From contig CP111109.1 of NCBI GenBank assembly GCA_026314275.1, positions 3,658,001 to 3,722,000 of the forward strand: a stretch of DNA of 64,000 nt, in the 5' to 3' direction. The notes beneath the pieces are model-generated. The model was not told the DNA's origin. It saw nothing but the letters and a program-made list of their open reading frames with translations, and did not search any database. This document shows positions 1 through 8,372 of the stretch, piece after piece. Both the position numbers and the translations under genes were made by a program. The number at the start of each line of letters is the position of its first letter. The stretch's first letter is position 1. This DNA is from JAGOEY01 sp017997515 (GTDB lineage Bacteria > Pseudomonadota > Gammaproteobacteria > Burkholderiales > Burkholderiaceae_C).

Positions 1-405
1 TTCCTTTTTGAGCTCACCCCGTGGCTGGGCATAGATGCAGGTGTAGATCGTCTCGTGGGACACGTGAAGGCGGTTGTTCTCGGGATGCAGGCGGCGCAGT
101 TCGCAAGCGATCTGCTGGGGTGACCACCATTGGAGCAGATAGGCGCGTACAGACGCGAACAATGCGCCGTTGTGGTGGAGTTTGGGCGTGGGTCGGGCAA
201 AGTGTCTGCGCCTGTCGCAGCGTTGCTGGGCAAACCGGGAGACGTAGCCCTTGGGTCCGCCATTGCGCTGGCATTCCCGGCTGATGGTCGATGGACTGCG
301 GCCCAAGGCACGCGCCACAGCCCGCAGGCTCATTCCTTGTTGCAGGGCTAGCGCTATCGCGTAGCGCTCTTGTTCGCTCAGTTGGCTGTAGTGGGTCGTG
401 CTCAT
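1..405 (-). CDS. IS30-family transposase, N-terminal part (cut by window edge)
   Basis: About 135 residues are visible, from an ATG at 405 with no stop before position 1. The start MSTTHYSQLSEQERYAI leads into an IS30-type helix-turn-helix (around residues 20-45, ARALGRSPSTISRE), followed by a segment with WWSPQQIACELRR and HVSHETIYTCIY. These are the hallmarks of the N-terminal half of IS30 transposases; the DDE catalytic core lies outside the window. The enzyme would move the element through a circular intermediate, as known for the family. Whether the gene is complete cannot be judged here. Confidence 0.9.
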   Translation of the reverse strand, partial: MSTTHYSQLSEQERYAIALALQQGMSLRAVARALGRSPSTISRECQRNGGPKGYVSRFAQQRCDRRRHFARPTPKLHHNGALFASVRAYLLQWWSPQQIACELRRLHPENNRLHVSHETIYTCIYAQPRGELKKE

Positions 406-453
406 GGGGCCTCAATTCTGGGGGGTGTTGCACTTCTGAATTGAGGCCGCCGT
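1..453 (-). mobile_element. IS30-family insertion sequence, left part only
   Basis: The transposase reading frame runs off the window edge, and its upstream end lies near 450. A perfect 11-bp inverted repeat (GGCCTCAATTC at 408-418, its complement at 438-448) lies just upstream of the transposase start and may belong to the element terminus or the transposase promoter. The exact terminal inverted repeat and target duplication cannot be fixed because the other end is outside the window. Immediately beyond it, at 455-480, is half of a dispersed palindromic repeat. Confidence 0.7.
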
Positions 454-454
454 A

Positions 455-480
455 CGCTAGAGGCCGATTTGATGCTGAAT
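455..480. repeat. Half copy of family B palindromic repeat, abutting the IS
   Basis: CGCTAGAGGCCGATTTG matches one arm of the family B repeat (reverse complement of the GGCCTCTAGCGC arm seen at 44580-44643). The other arm is absent, and the sequence changes to the IS end just before it, as if the IS inserted into or replaced the rest of the repeat. Confidence 0.55.
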
Positions 481-514
481 TTCAGCGCCAAACCGGCTCC
501 GCTGCGTCACCAGA

Positions 515-1312
515 TCAGCCGTTTTCGACTGTGTCGCGGCTGATGCCGCCGGTCTGGCTGAAGCCGCCGTCCACGTACATGATTTCGGCGGTCACGCCGC
601 TGGCCAGGTCGGACAACAAGAAGGCGGCGGCGTTGCCCACGTCTTCAATGGTCACGTTGCGGCGCAGGGGTGATGCACCGGCCACCACACCCAGCAGCTT
701 GCCGAAGTCTTTGATGCCGCTGGCGGCCAGGGTCTTGATGGGGCCGGCGCTGATGCCGTTGGCGCGCATGCCTTTGGGGCCCAGCGCTTCGGCCAGGTAA
801 CGCACGCTGGCTTCCAGGCTGGCTTTGGCCAGGCCCATGGTGTTGTAGTTGGGCACGGTGCGCAGCGCGCCGAGGTAGCTCAGTGTCAGCACCGACGACT
901 TTTCATTCAGGTAGGGCAGGGCGGCCTTGGCCAGCGCGGGGAAGCTGTAGGCGCTGATGTCGTGGGCAATGCGGAAGTTTTCGCGGGTCAGGCCTTCGAG
1001 GAAGTCGCCGGCAATGGCTTCGCGCGGGGCAAAACCAATGCCGTGCACAAAGCCGTCGAACTTGGGCCAGGTGGCGGACAGGTCGGCAAACATTTTGTCG
1101 ATCTGCTCGTCGCTGCCCACGTCGCAGTCAAACACCAGTTTGGAGTCGAAGTCGGCCGCAAAGTCGGTGATGCGGTCTTTGAAGCGTTCACCCACGTAGC
1201 TGAAAGCCAGCTCGGCACCCTGCGCGTGGCAGGCCTTGGCAATGCCGTAGGCAATGGAGCGGTTCGACAACACACCCGTGATCAGCAGTTTTTTGCCAGC
1301 AAGAAAGCCCAT
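515..1312 (-). CDS. fabI: Enoyl-[acyl-carrier-protein] reductase (NADH), FabI
   Basis: The 265-residue protein matches the usual FabI length. FabI reduces trans-2-enoyl-ACP to acyl-ACP in the last step of each fatty acid elongation cycle, in the cytoplasm, using NADH. The start MGFLAGKKLLITG gives the Rossmann beta1 strand, SNRSIAYGIAK the nucleotide-binding turn, and SYLGAL with NYNTMGLAKAS the catalytic site: Tyr146, Tyr156 and Lys163 fall at the same numbers as in E. coli FabI. It lies divergent from yejA with only about 35 bp between the two starts, so the promoters must overlap. Confidence 0.97.
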   Translation of the reverse strand: MGFLAGKKLLITGVLSNRSIAYGIAKACHAQGAELAFSYVGERFKDRITDFAADFDSKLVFDCDVGSDEQIDKMFADLSATWPKFDGFVHGIGFAPREAIAGDFLEGLTRENFRIAHDISAYSFPALAKAALPYLNEKSSVLTLSYLGALRTVPNYNTMGLAKASLEASVRYLAEALGPKGMRANGISAGPIKTLAASGIKDFGKLLGVVAGASPLRRNVTIEDVGNAAAFLLSDLASGVTAEIMYVDGGFSQTGGISRDTVENG

Positions 1313-1347
1313 GTTTTGTTCTCCAGAAAGTATTGCAGAATTGTCGC

Positions 1348-3147
1348 ATGCGTTGTTTGCTGCTTTGTCTGTTGTGGGGTTGGGCCATGCCGTCGTGGGC
1401 GGCTTACGGCTACGCCATGTGGGACGGGCTGAAGTACCCGCAGGGTTTTACCCACTTCGATTATGTGAACCCCAACGCACCCAAAGGCGGCGAGCTGCGC
1501 CTGGTCAGCAACCTGCGCACATCCACTTTCGACAAATACAACCCTTTCACCATGAAAGGCAGCGCGCCGGCCTACCTGTCAGCCTTTATGTTCGACAGCC
1601 TGCTGACCGGGTCGCTGGACGAAACCGGCTCGGGCTACGGCCTGCTGGCCGAAGATGTGGCGGTGGCCGATGATGGCCTGAGCGCCACCTTCCGCCTGCG
1701 GCCCGAAGCACGGTTTCACAACGGCAGCCCGGTGCTGGCCGCCGATGTGAAACACACCTACGACACCCTCATTGGGCCGTTTGCATCGCCCGCGTACAAA
1801 ACCGTGCTGCAGGATGTGGCAGGTGTGGATGTGCTGGACGACCACACGGTGCGTTTTCGCTTCCACAAACCCAACCGCGAGTTGCCGCTGACTGTGGGCG
1901 GCCTGCCCATCTTCAGCCGCCAGTGGGGCATGGAAAACGGCAAGGCCAAACCGTTTGACAAGGTGGTGATGGACATCCCGATTGGCAGCGGCCCCTACAA
2001 AGTTGGACCGGTGCGGTTTGGCAAAGACATCACCTATGTGCGCGACCCCCACTACTGGGCGCGTGACCTTAACGTTAAACGCGGCAGCAACAACTTTGAC
2101 CGGGTGGTCGTCAAAATCTACAAAGACAACACAGCCAAACTTGAAGCCTTGAAGGCAGGGGAGTTCGACCTGATGCGTTTCTTCTCCGCAGGCGACTGGG
2201 CGCGCCGGGTGACAGGCAAGAAGTTTGATTCGGGTGAGCTGGTCAAGGGTGAGTTCAAACACCGCCTGCCGTCGGGCTTTCAAAGTTACGTGTTCAACAC
2301 CCGCCGCGACAAGTTCAAAGACCCGCGTGTGCGCGAAGCGCTGGGCCTGGCCATGGACTACGAGTGGATGAACCGCCAGCTGTTCTACAACGCCTACCAG
2401 CGCGTCAACGGCCTGTTTGGCAACACCAACTGCGCGGCCACCGGCCTGCCCAGCCCCGAGGAGTTGGCGCTGATGGAGCCGTGGCGCAACGACATTCCCG
2501 CTGCCGCGTTTGGCCCCATGACCGTGCCGCCGCGCACCGACGGTGCCACCACACTGCGCGACAACCTGCGGCGTGCACAGGCGCTGTTGAAGGACGCGGG
2601 CTGGGAAGTGCGCGACGGTGCGCTGCGCAACGCCAAAGGGGAGCCGTTTGTCCTCGAATACCTGGAGAGCGGCGAAGGCCGCATGGCCACCACCGCGCCG
2701 TGGATACGCAACCTGCAGAAGCTGGGCGTGCAAATGAACTTTCGCACGGCCGACTTCGCGCTGTACCAGCAGCGGCTGGACAACTTCGATTTCGACATGA
2801 TTTCGTTGGCCTACCAGGGTACCAATAACCCGGGCCAGGAATACGCCGACATGTTTGGCAGCAAGGCCGCCACCACGCCCAACTCCGGCAACTACCCCGG
2901 CGTCAGCAGCCCGGCGGTGGACGCGCTTATCACCCAGATGACCACCGCCACGACCAAGGCCGAACTGCTGCCCGCCTGCCGCGCGCTGGAGCGGGTCATC
3001 AGCCACAGCCATTATTTGATTCCCCAGTGGACGGCGGGCACCCACCGCATGGCTTACAACGCCCAGCGGCTGGCCATGCCTGCGGGTGGAATGCCTCCTT
3101 ACGCCCAAGGTGAAAACTGGGCCATCGACACCTGGTGGAGCAAATGA
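1348..3147 (+). CDS. yejA: YejA-type periplasmic peptide-binding protein
   Basis: A 599-residue SBP_bac_5 (family 5 solute-binding) protein, the size of E. coli YejA. It should deliver peptides such as microcin C-type compounds to the YejBEF ABC transporter. The ATG at 1348 is preferred over an in-frame TTG at 1333 because it gives a compact signal peptide (MRCLLLCLLWGWAMPSWA) followed by mature YGYAMWDGLKYP. Typical YejA segments are visible: FDYVNPNAPKGGELRLV near the N-terminus, LRPEARFHNGSPVLAADV, and a C-terminal IPQWTAGTHRMAYN. yejB follows after 16 bp. Confidence 0.93.
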   Translation: MRCLLLCLLWGWAMPSWAAYGYAMWDGLKYPQGFTHFDYVNPNAPKGGELRLVSNLRTSTFDKYNPFTMKGSAPAYLSAFMFDSLLTGSLDETGSGYGLLAEDVAVADDGLSATFRLRPEARFHNGSPVLAADVKHTYDTLIGPFASPAYKTVLQDVAGVDVLDDHTVRFRFHKPNRELPLTVGGLPIFSRQWGMENGKAKPFDKVVMDIPIGSGPYKVGPVRFGKDITYVRDPHYWARDLNVKRGSNNFDRVVVKIYKDNTAKLEALKAGEFDLMRFFSAGDWARRVTGKKFDSGELVKGEFKHRLPSGFQSYVFNTRRDKFKDPRVREALGLAMDYEWMNRQLFYNAYQRVNGLFGNTNCAATGLPSPEELALMEPWRNDIPAAAFGPMTVPPRTDGATTLRDNLRRAQALLKDAGWEVRDGALRNAKGEPFVLEYLESGEGRMATTAPWIRNLQKLGVQMNFRTADFALYQQRLDNFDFDMISLAYQGTNNPGQEYADMFGSKAATTPNSGNYPGVSSPAVDALITQMTTATTKAELLPACRALERVISHSHYLIPQWTAGTHRMAYNAQRLAMPAGGMPPYAQGENWAIDTWWSK

Positions 3148-3163
3148 GATCGGACAACACCTG

Positions 3164-4189
3164 ATGCTGGTCTACATCCTCAAACGCCTGCTGCTGATGG
3201 TGCCCACACTGTTCGGCGTGCTGCTGCTGACCTTTGTGGTGGTGCAGTTTGTGCCCGGCGGCCCGGTGGAGCAGTACCTGGCCGAGGCCAAGGCCGGTGC
3301 GGGTATGGGCGCAGAAGGCGGCGTAGGGTACCGGGGCGGGCAGGGCGTGGACCCGCAGCGTATTGCGCAGATCAAGGCTTTGTACGGCTTTGACAAGCCC
3401 GCGCATGAACGCTTCTTCCAGATGCTGGGCCAGTTTGCGCGGTTTGATTTGGGCACCAGCTTCTTCCAGAACAAGGCCGTGTCCACGCTGATCTGGGAAA
3501 AACTGCCCGTGTCCATCAGCCTGGGCCTGTGGACCTTTTTTATCAGCTACCTCATCGCCGTGCCGCTGGGTGTGGCCAAGGCCGTGCGGGCCGGTTCGCG
3601 GTTCGATCTGGTGACCACGCTGCTGGTGCTGGTCGGGTATGCCATTCCAGGCTTTGTGCTGGGGGTGGCGCTGCTGGTCATCTTTGGCGGGCAATTACAG
3701 TGGTTTCCGCTGCGCGGCCTCACGTCCAGCAACTGGGAAGAACTGAGCTGGGGTGCACGTATCGTGGACTACCTCTGGCACATCACACTGCCCGTCACCG
3801 CCATGGTGCTGGGCAGTTTTGCGGTGACGGCCATGCTGACCAAAAACGCGTTCCTCGAAGAAATCCGCAAACAGTACGTGCTGACCGCCCGTGCCAAAGG
3901 CTTGTCGCAGCGCCAGGTGCTGTGGACACATGTGTTCCGCAACGCGCTCATCCCCATCATCACCGGCTTTCCGGCAGCGTTTATCGGCGCGTTTTTTGCA
4001 GGCTCGCTGTTGATCGAGACACTTTTCTCGCTGGATGGGCTGGGCTTGCTGAGCTACGAGAGTGTGATTCGGCGTGATTACCCCGTCGTTTTGGGCACGC
4101 TGTACCTGTTTACGCTGATTGGTTTGGTCACCAAGCTGATTTCTGATTTGTGTTATGTCTGGGTGGATCCCCGGGTGAAGTTTGACTAG
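3164..4189 (+). CDS. yejB: YejB-type peptide ABC transporter permease
   Basis: A 341-residue BPD_transp_1 permease. The ATG at 3164 (MLVYILKRLLLMVPTLFGV) starts directly with the first membrane helix; longer in-frame starts would run back into yejA. A periplasmic loop follows helix 1, then about five more helices. The cytoplasmic EAA coupling loop (KQYVLTARAKGLSQRQVLW) contacts the ATPase. In other bacteria yejE follows at once, but here about 170 bp and a toxin-antitoxin pair come between. Confidence 0.93.
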   Translation: MLVYILKRLLLMVPTLFGVLLLTFVVVQFVPGGPVEQYLAEAKAGAGMGAEGGVGYRGGQGVDPQRIAQIKALYGFDKPAHERFFQMLGQFARFDLGTSFFQNKAVSTLIWEKLPVSISLGLWTFFISYLIAVPLGVAKAVRAGSRFDLVTTLLVLVGYAIPGFVLGVALLVIFGGQLQWFPLRGLTSSNWEELSWGARIVDYLWHITLPVTAMVLGSFAVTAMLTKNAFLEEIRKQYVLTARAKGLSQRQVLWTHVFRNALIPIITGFPAAFIGAFFAGSLLIETLFSLDGLGLLSYESVIRRDYPVVLGTLYLFTLIGLVTKLISDLCYVWVDPRVKFD

Positions 4190-4269
4190 TTGGACATGTT
4201 GTCTGAGATAATATGTCTATATTTTTATATTCACATCCCGCTGCAATACATCGCACCTGCCTTTATCAG

Positions 4270-4354
4270 CAGACACCGCAGAACCGGCTTTGCCGGGCTG
4301 CTGGTGGAGCCCCCTGCAAGGGGGTTGGCGAGAGCGCAGCGAAGCCTGGGGGTA
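4270..4354 (-). repeat. Family A structured repeat, copy A1
   Basis: Reverse-oriented copy of the roughly 100-bp element found seven times in the window. It holds the invariant hairpin CCCCCTGCAAGGGGG and the stem-loop CCGGCTTTGCCGG flanked by GCAG/CTGC and CACC/GGTG. Its conserved end CCTGGGGGT lies 5 nt before the antitoxin ATG and supplies the G-rich stretch in ribosome-binding position. Stem I is poorly kept in this copy. Confidence 0.85.
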
Positions 4355-4358
4355 AGCC

Positions 4359-4676
4359 ATGACATACTGGAATATCGCAAGCGCCAAGCAGCAGTTTTCG
4401 GAAGTAGTGCGCCTCACCGCCGAGGAGCCGCAGGCTATTTACAACCGCGACAAGCCGGTGGCGGTGGTGGTTTCCGCCAAGGAATTTGATGAATTCAAGC
4501 AGTGGAAGGCACAGCAGGCCAAGCCGTCGCTGCTGGAGTTGTTTGCCGACCTTCGTGCCGCATTGATTGCGGACGGGGCGCAGGACGGTATCGAGTTGCC
4601 CCCCCGCACGACGCGCTACAACCCCATGGTGGATGACCCGCATTACTGGGACGAGCCCACCGAGACGAAGAACTGA
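4359..4676 (+). CDS. Phd/YefM-family antitoxin
   Basis: A 105-residue protein starting MTYWNIASAKQQFSEVVRLT, the standard N-terminal DNA-binding fold of Phd/YefM antitoxins (IASAKQQFSEVV, RDKPVAVVVSAKEFDEF). The C-terminal half, rich in acidic and proline residues, should bind and neutralise the downstream toxin. The complex normally represses its own promoter. It is followed after 2 nt by the PIN toxin gene. The pair sits between yejB and yejE, an unusual place. The only G-rich sequence in ribosome-binding position comes from the family A repeat. Confidence 0.9.
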   Translation: MTYWNIASAKQQFSEVVRLTAEEPQAIYNRDKPVAVVVSAKEFDEFKQWKAQQAKPSLLELFADLRAALIADGAQDGIELPPRTTRYNPMVDDPHYWDEPTETKN

Positions 4677-4678
4677 CC

Positions 4679-5080
4679 GTGTACCTTGCCGACACCAACA
4701 TCATCAGCGAACTGATGCGCCCCGCACCGAACCGAGGTGTGCTGCAGTGGGCAGGGGGCCTGCACCATGCAGCGGGCTTTTCAGCTTCGGTCATTTCCTT
4801 CCATGAAATCATCTATGGCCTGACCCATAAACCCCGGCCACGGGGTCTTGAGCGCTTCAACACCATGGCGGCACATTGCGCTGTTCTGGACGTGACGGAG
4901 ACCATTTCGAGGCGGGCCGGCGAAATGCGTGGTGTGCTGGCTGCCCGTGGACAGGTTCGCGACATGGCCGACATGCTCATCGCCGCCACCGCCCAGGTTC
5001 ACGCACTCACCCTCGTCACCCGCAACGTGCGCGACTTTGATGGCTGCGGCATTGCCGTGCTGAACCCTTTTGACGCATGA
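4679..5080 (+). CDS. PIN-domain ribonuclease toxin, VapC type
   Basis: A 133-residue PIN domain protein beginning with GTG (VYLADTNIISELMR). The four acidic residues expected for Mg2+-dependent RNA cleavage are present: Asp5 in LADTN, Glu43 in FHEII, Asp98 in ADMLIAA and Asp119 in TRNVRDF. VapC toxins cut tRNA or rRNA and are held inactive by the antitoxin encoded just upstream. Because all four acids are intact, the toxin is probably functional. Its stop codon overlaps the yejE start (ATGA), so it is translationally linked to the transporter operon. Confidence 0.92.
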   Translation: MYLADTNIISELMRPAPNRGVLQWAGGLHHAAGFSASVISFHEIIYGLTHKPRPRGLERFNTMAAHCAVLDVTETISRRAGEMRGVLAARGQVRDMADMLIAATAQVHALTLVTRNVRDFDGCGIAVLNPFDA

Positions 5081-6120
5081 ATCCCGCTGCGCCTGCGTCT
5101 GTATCCCCCTCCCGCCGCGCCTGGCAACGCTTCAAGCGCAACCGCCTGGGCTTCTGGAGCCTGGTGCTGTTTTGCACGCTGGTGCTGCTGAGTCTGGTGG
5201 CCGAGGTCTTGTCCAACGACAAGCCGTTGCTGGTGCGTTATGAGGGCAGCACCTATTACCCCATGGTGCGTGACTACCCCGAAACCACCTTTGGCGGCGA
5301 CTTCCTCACTCCTACCGATTACCTCGACCCGTTCATCCGCGATCGTTTGTCGTCCGGCGGCAACTGGGCCGTGTTTGCGCCCAACCCCTACGGCCCCAAA
5401 ACGCTGAACTACTTTGCCAAAGAGCCCAACCCGTCTGCCCCCTCGCGCGACAACTGGCTGGGCACCGATGACCGGGGGCGCGACCTGCTGGCGCAGTTGA
5501 TTTACGGCTTCCGCGTCAGTGTGTTGTTTGCGCTGGCGCTGACGGTCACCGGCACCTTGCTGGGTGTGTTGACCGGGGCGATCCAGGGCTATTTTGGGGG
5601 CAAGACCGACCTGGCGTTCCAGCGCTTCATCGAGATCTGGGGCTCCATGCCCGAGCTGTATTTGCTCATCATCTTCAGCGCGATCTTTGCGCCCAGCGTG
5701 GCGCTGCTGCTGGTGCTGCTGAGCCTGTTTGGCTGGATGGGCTTGTCAGATTACGTGCGCGCCGAGTTTCTGCGCAACCGCCAGCTCGATTATGTAAAGG
5801 CCGCCCGCGCGTTGGGCGTGGGCAACTGGCAGATCATGTGGCGCCACATCCTGCCCAACAGCCTGACACCGGTGGTGACGTTTTTGCCGTTCCGTATGAG
5901 TGCGGCCATTCTGGCGTTGACCTCACTCGACTTCCTCGGCCTGGGCGTGCCGCCCGGCACCCCGTCGCTGGGTGAATTGTTGTCGCAGGGCAAGAACAAC
6001 ATCGACGCCTGGTGGATTTCACTTTCCACCTTTGCAGTGCTGGTGGTCACGCTGCTGCTGCTGACCTTTATGGGCGACGCATTACGTGACGCGCTCGACC
6101 CCCGGAAAGCAGACAAATGA
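5077..6120 (+). CDS. yejE: YejE-type peptide ABC transporter permease
   Basis: A 347-residue permease close to E. coli YejE in length. It has an N-terminal helix after a basic stretch (RRAWQRFKRNRLGFWSLVLF), a long periplasmic segment, then GTDDRGRDLLAQLIYGFR at the start of the transporter domain, as in DppC/OppC proteins. The coupling loop is LDYVKAARALGVGNWQIMW. The start overlaps the vapC stop and the stop overlaps yejF (ATGA at both ends), so the three genes are translationally coupled. Confidence 0.94.
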   Translation: MNPAAPASVSPSRRAWQRFKRNRLGFWSLVLFCTLVLLSLVAEVLSNDKPLLVRYEGSTYYPMVRDYPETTFGGDFLTPTDYLDPFIRDRLSSGGNWAVFAPNPYGPKTLNYFAKEPNPSAPSRDNWLGTDDRGRDLLAQLIYGFRVSVLFALALTVTGTLLGVLTGAIQGYFGGKTDLAFQRFIEIWGSMPELYLLIIFSAIFAPSVALLLVLLSLFGWMGLSDYVRAEFLRNRQLDYVKAARALGVGNWQIMWRHILPNSLTPVVTFLPFRMSAAILALTSLDFLGLGVPPGTPSLGELLSQGKNNIDAWWISLSTFAVLVVTLLLLTFMGDALRDALDPRKADK

Positions 6121-7793
6121 GCAGCGCCACACCTTCCTCGACTCCTTTGCTGGACGTGCGCGGCCTGCGGGTGGCCTTTAATGGCAAGGAGATCGTGCAC
6201 GGCATCGACTTCAGCCTCCAGCCTGGCGAAAAAGTGGCGCTGGTGGGTGAGTCTGGCTCGGGCAAGACCATCAGCGCGCTGTCGCTGTTGAAGCTGGTGG
6301 AGGGGGCCTATATCAGCGGAAGTGCCCGTTTATCAGGACTTTCTGACCCGCAGCGCCCGTCCAGCGGGCGCGACCTGCTATCACTTTCAGAGCGCGAGCT
6401 GCGGGGTGTGCGGGGCCATGACATTGCCATGATTTTCCAGGAGCCGATGACGGCGCTGAACCCGCTGCTGACCATCGGCCACCAGATCACCGAAGTGCTG
6501 CAGCTCAAGATGGGCCTGGCCCCGGCCGCAGCTGTGCAAGAAACCATCCGCCTGCTGACCGACACCGGCATCCCCGAGCCCGAACGCCGCGCCCGCGCCT
6601 ACCCGCACCAGCTGTCAGGCGGCCAGCGCCAGCGCGCCATGATCGCCATGGCCCTGGCCTGCCAGCCCCGGCTGCTGCTGGCCGACGAGCCCACCACCGC
6701 ACTCGACGTGACGCTGCGTGGCCAGATCCTCGACCTGCTTGACACCCTGCGCCTCAAAAACGGCATGGCCGTGCTGATGATCACCCACGACCTGAACCTG
6801 GTGCGGCGTTTTGCCGACCGGATTGTGGTGATGGAAAACGGCCGCATTGTTGAGCAGGGGCGGGTTGCCGATGTGTTTGCCAAACCGCAACACGCGTACA
6901 CCCGCAAACTCATAGATAGTCGACCGGTGCGGGATGTGGTGGAAGTGTCGGACACACCCACGGATTCGGAGCCAACCCCCATGCTGAAGGCGCAGGACTT
7001 GCGCGTTGTTTACCCGGTGCCACTGGCAGGTTTTAAAGGCTGGTTTCGCAAGGGCGAGTTTGTGGCAGTGCAGGGGGCCAGCTTCACACTGCCGCAGGGC
7101 CAAACACTGGGGGTGGTGGGCGAGTCCGGCTCCGGCAAGTCCACACTGGCGTTGGCCGCGCTGGGCCTGCTGCCGCACGGTGGCCAGCTGCAAGTCAACG
7201 GCCAGGGCTGGAGCGGCAACGCGCTGCAAAACTCTGCACCCAACAAGGCGCTGCGCCAGGTGGTGCAGGTGGTGTTCCAGGACCCGTTTTCGTCGCTGTC
7301 CCCACGCCTGACGGTGGAAGAAATTGTGGGCGAAGGCCTGCTGGTGCACGCGCCCGGCCTCAGCGCCGCAGAGCGCCAGCAGCGGGTGCTGGCCGCACTT
7401 GAAGAAGTGGGCCTGGCCCAGGCGCAGTTCCCCGGTTTGCTGGAGCGGTACCCGCATGCGTTCTCAGGCGGGCAGCGCCAGCGCATCGCGATTGCCCGCG
7501 CCCTCATCGTGCAGCCCCAGGTGCTGGTGCTGGACGAACCCACCAGCGCGCTGGACGTGACAATCCAGAAACAGGTGCTGGTGCTGCTGCAGCGCCTGCA
7601 GCGCGAGAAGGGCCTGAGTTACCTGCTCATCACCCACGACGTGGACGTCATCCGTGCGATGGCGCACCAGGTGCTGGTGATGAAAGACGGTGCCGTGGTG
7701 GAGATGGGCTCCGTCAGCCAGGTGCTGGACGCACCGCAGCACCCGTACACCCAGCGGCTGGTGTCGGCCGCGGATGTGCCCGCACTGGCTTGA
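6117..7793 (+). CDS. yejF: YejF-type peptide ABC transporter, double ATPase subunit
   Basis: A 558-residue protein with two ABC ATPase domains in tandem, powering YejBE. Domain 1 has Walker A GESGSGKTIS and signature LSGGQRQR with Walker B LLLADEPTTALD; domain 2 has GESGSGKSTL, FSGGQRQR and VLVLDEPTSALD. It is somewhat longer than E. coli YejF. Part of the excess lies at residues 71-92, where the DNA resembles a family B repeat. The gene closes the yej operon. Confidence 0.95.
   Translation: MSSATPSSTPLLDVRGLRVAFNGKEIVHGIDFSLQPGEKVALVGESGSGKTISALSLLKLVEGAYISGSARLSGLSDPQRPSSGRDLLSLSERELRGVRGHDIAMIFQEPMTALNPLLTIGHQITEVLQLKMGLAPAAAVQETIRLLTDTGIPEPERRARAYPHQLSGGQRQRAMIAMALACQPRLLLADEPTTALDVTLRGQILDLLDTLRLKNGMAVLMITHDLNLVRRFADRIVVMENGRIVEQGRVADVFAKPQHAYTRKLIDSRPVRDVVEVSDTPTDSEPTPMLKAQDLRVVYPVPLAGFKGWFRKGEFVAVQGASFTLPQGQTLGVVGESGSGKSTLALAALGLLPHGGQLQVNGQGWSGNALQNSAPNKALRQVVQVVFQDPFSSLSPRLTVEEIVGEGLLVHAPGLSAAERQQRVLAALEEVGLAQAQFPGLLERYPHAFSGGQRQRIAIARALIVQPQVLVLDEPTSALDVTIQKQVLVLLQRLQREKGLSYLLITHDVDVIRAMAHQVLVMKDGAVVEMGSVSQVLDAPQHPYTQRLVSAADVPALA
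6326..6392 (+). repeat. Candidate family B repeat inside yejF
   Basis: An arm reading GCAGCGCCCG and an opposite arm with GGGCGCGACCTGCTATCA flank a short centre, in frame within yejF before the SERELR segment. The match is weaker than in the waaA or tmk copies. Family members typically have a shorter loop at this place. Confidence 0.4.
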
Positions 7794-7797
7794 TCCG

Positions 7798-7862
7798 AAA
7801 ATTCAAGCCAAATCAGGCTGCAGCGCCCGCCCAGTGTGCGGTGAGCGCTATCAAATTAGCGT
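7798..7862 (+). repeat. Family B repeat between yejF and gloA
   Basis: Left arm AAGCCAAATCAGGCTGCAGC and right arm GAGCGCTATCAAATTAGC match the intergenic copy at 44580-44643. The gloA stop codon and its last codons lie inside the right arm, so the repeat forms the end of that gene. Confidence 0.75.
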
Positions 7863-8266
7863 AATCCGCCGCCTGCCGCTTCTGACGCGCGCTGGATCAG
7901 TTCAATCTTGTAGCCGTCAGGGTCGGTCACAAACGCAATCACCGTAGTGCCTCCCTTGACCGGCCCGGCTTCGCGGGTGACCTGGCCACCGGCCGCCTTG
8001 ATTTTTTCGCAGGCCGCATAGGCGTCAGGCACACCCAGCGCGATGTGGCCGTAGGCGGTGCCCAACTCGTAGCTGGTGGTGCCCCAGTTGTAGGTCAGCT
8101 CAATTTCGGCCTGGGCCGGGTTGCCCTCGTAACCGACGAAGGCCAGGCTGTATTTGTATTCCGGGTTTTCCGAGCTGCGCAGCAGTTGCATGCCGAGCAC
8201 GTTGGTGTAGAAGTCAATGGAGCGTTGCAGGTCGCCGACGCGCAGCATGGTGTGGAGGAGTCGCAT
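7856..8266 (-). CDS. gloA: Lactoylglutathione lyase (glyoxalase I)
   Basis: A 136-residue protein starting MRLLHTMLRVGDLQRSIDFY, the usual length of Ni2+/Zn2+ GloA proteins. It isomerises the methylglyoxal-glutathione adduct to S-lactoylglutathione in the cytoplasm. Metal ligands expected for the family are visible: His5, Glu in ELTYNWG, His in YGHIALGV and Glu in YKIELIQ. The upstream in-frame extension to 8353 is rejected because it lacks family similarity. The last codons and stop lie in a family B repeat. It is divergent from the phosphohexomutase gene. Confidence 0.95.
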   Translation of the reverse strand: MRLLHTMLRVGDLQRSIDFYTNVLGMQLLRSSENPEYKYSLAFVGYEGNPAQAEIELTYNWGTTSYELGTAYGHIALGVPDAYAACEKIKAAGGQVTREAGPVKGGTTVIAFVTDPDGYKIELIQRASEAAGGGLR

Positions 8267-8372
8267 GGTGGGATGTTGTAAGAGGGGAAACTGCGATTGT
8301 CTTGCATGCCATTTGTCTCTGCAGTGCGGGCCTAGAATAAACACCAATTCCACACCCGAAAGTGTTCACGTC

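Noticed and set aside
1579..3108. Open frame of 509 codons on the minus strand, opposite yejA
   Set aside because: It is a shadow of a GC-rich gene; yejA has clear family segments and a signal peptide.
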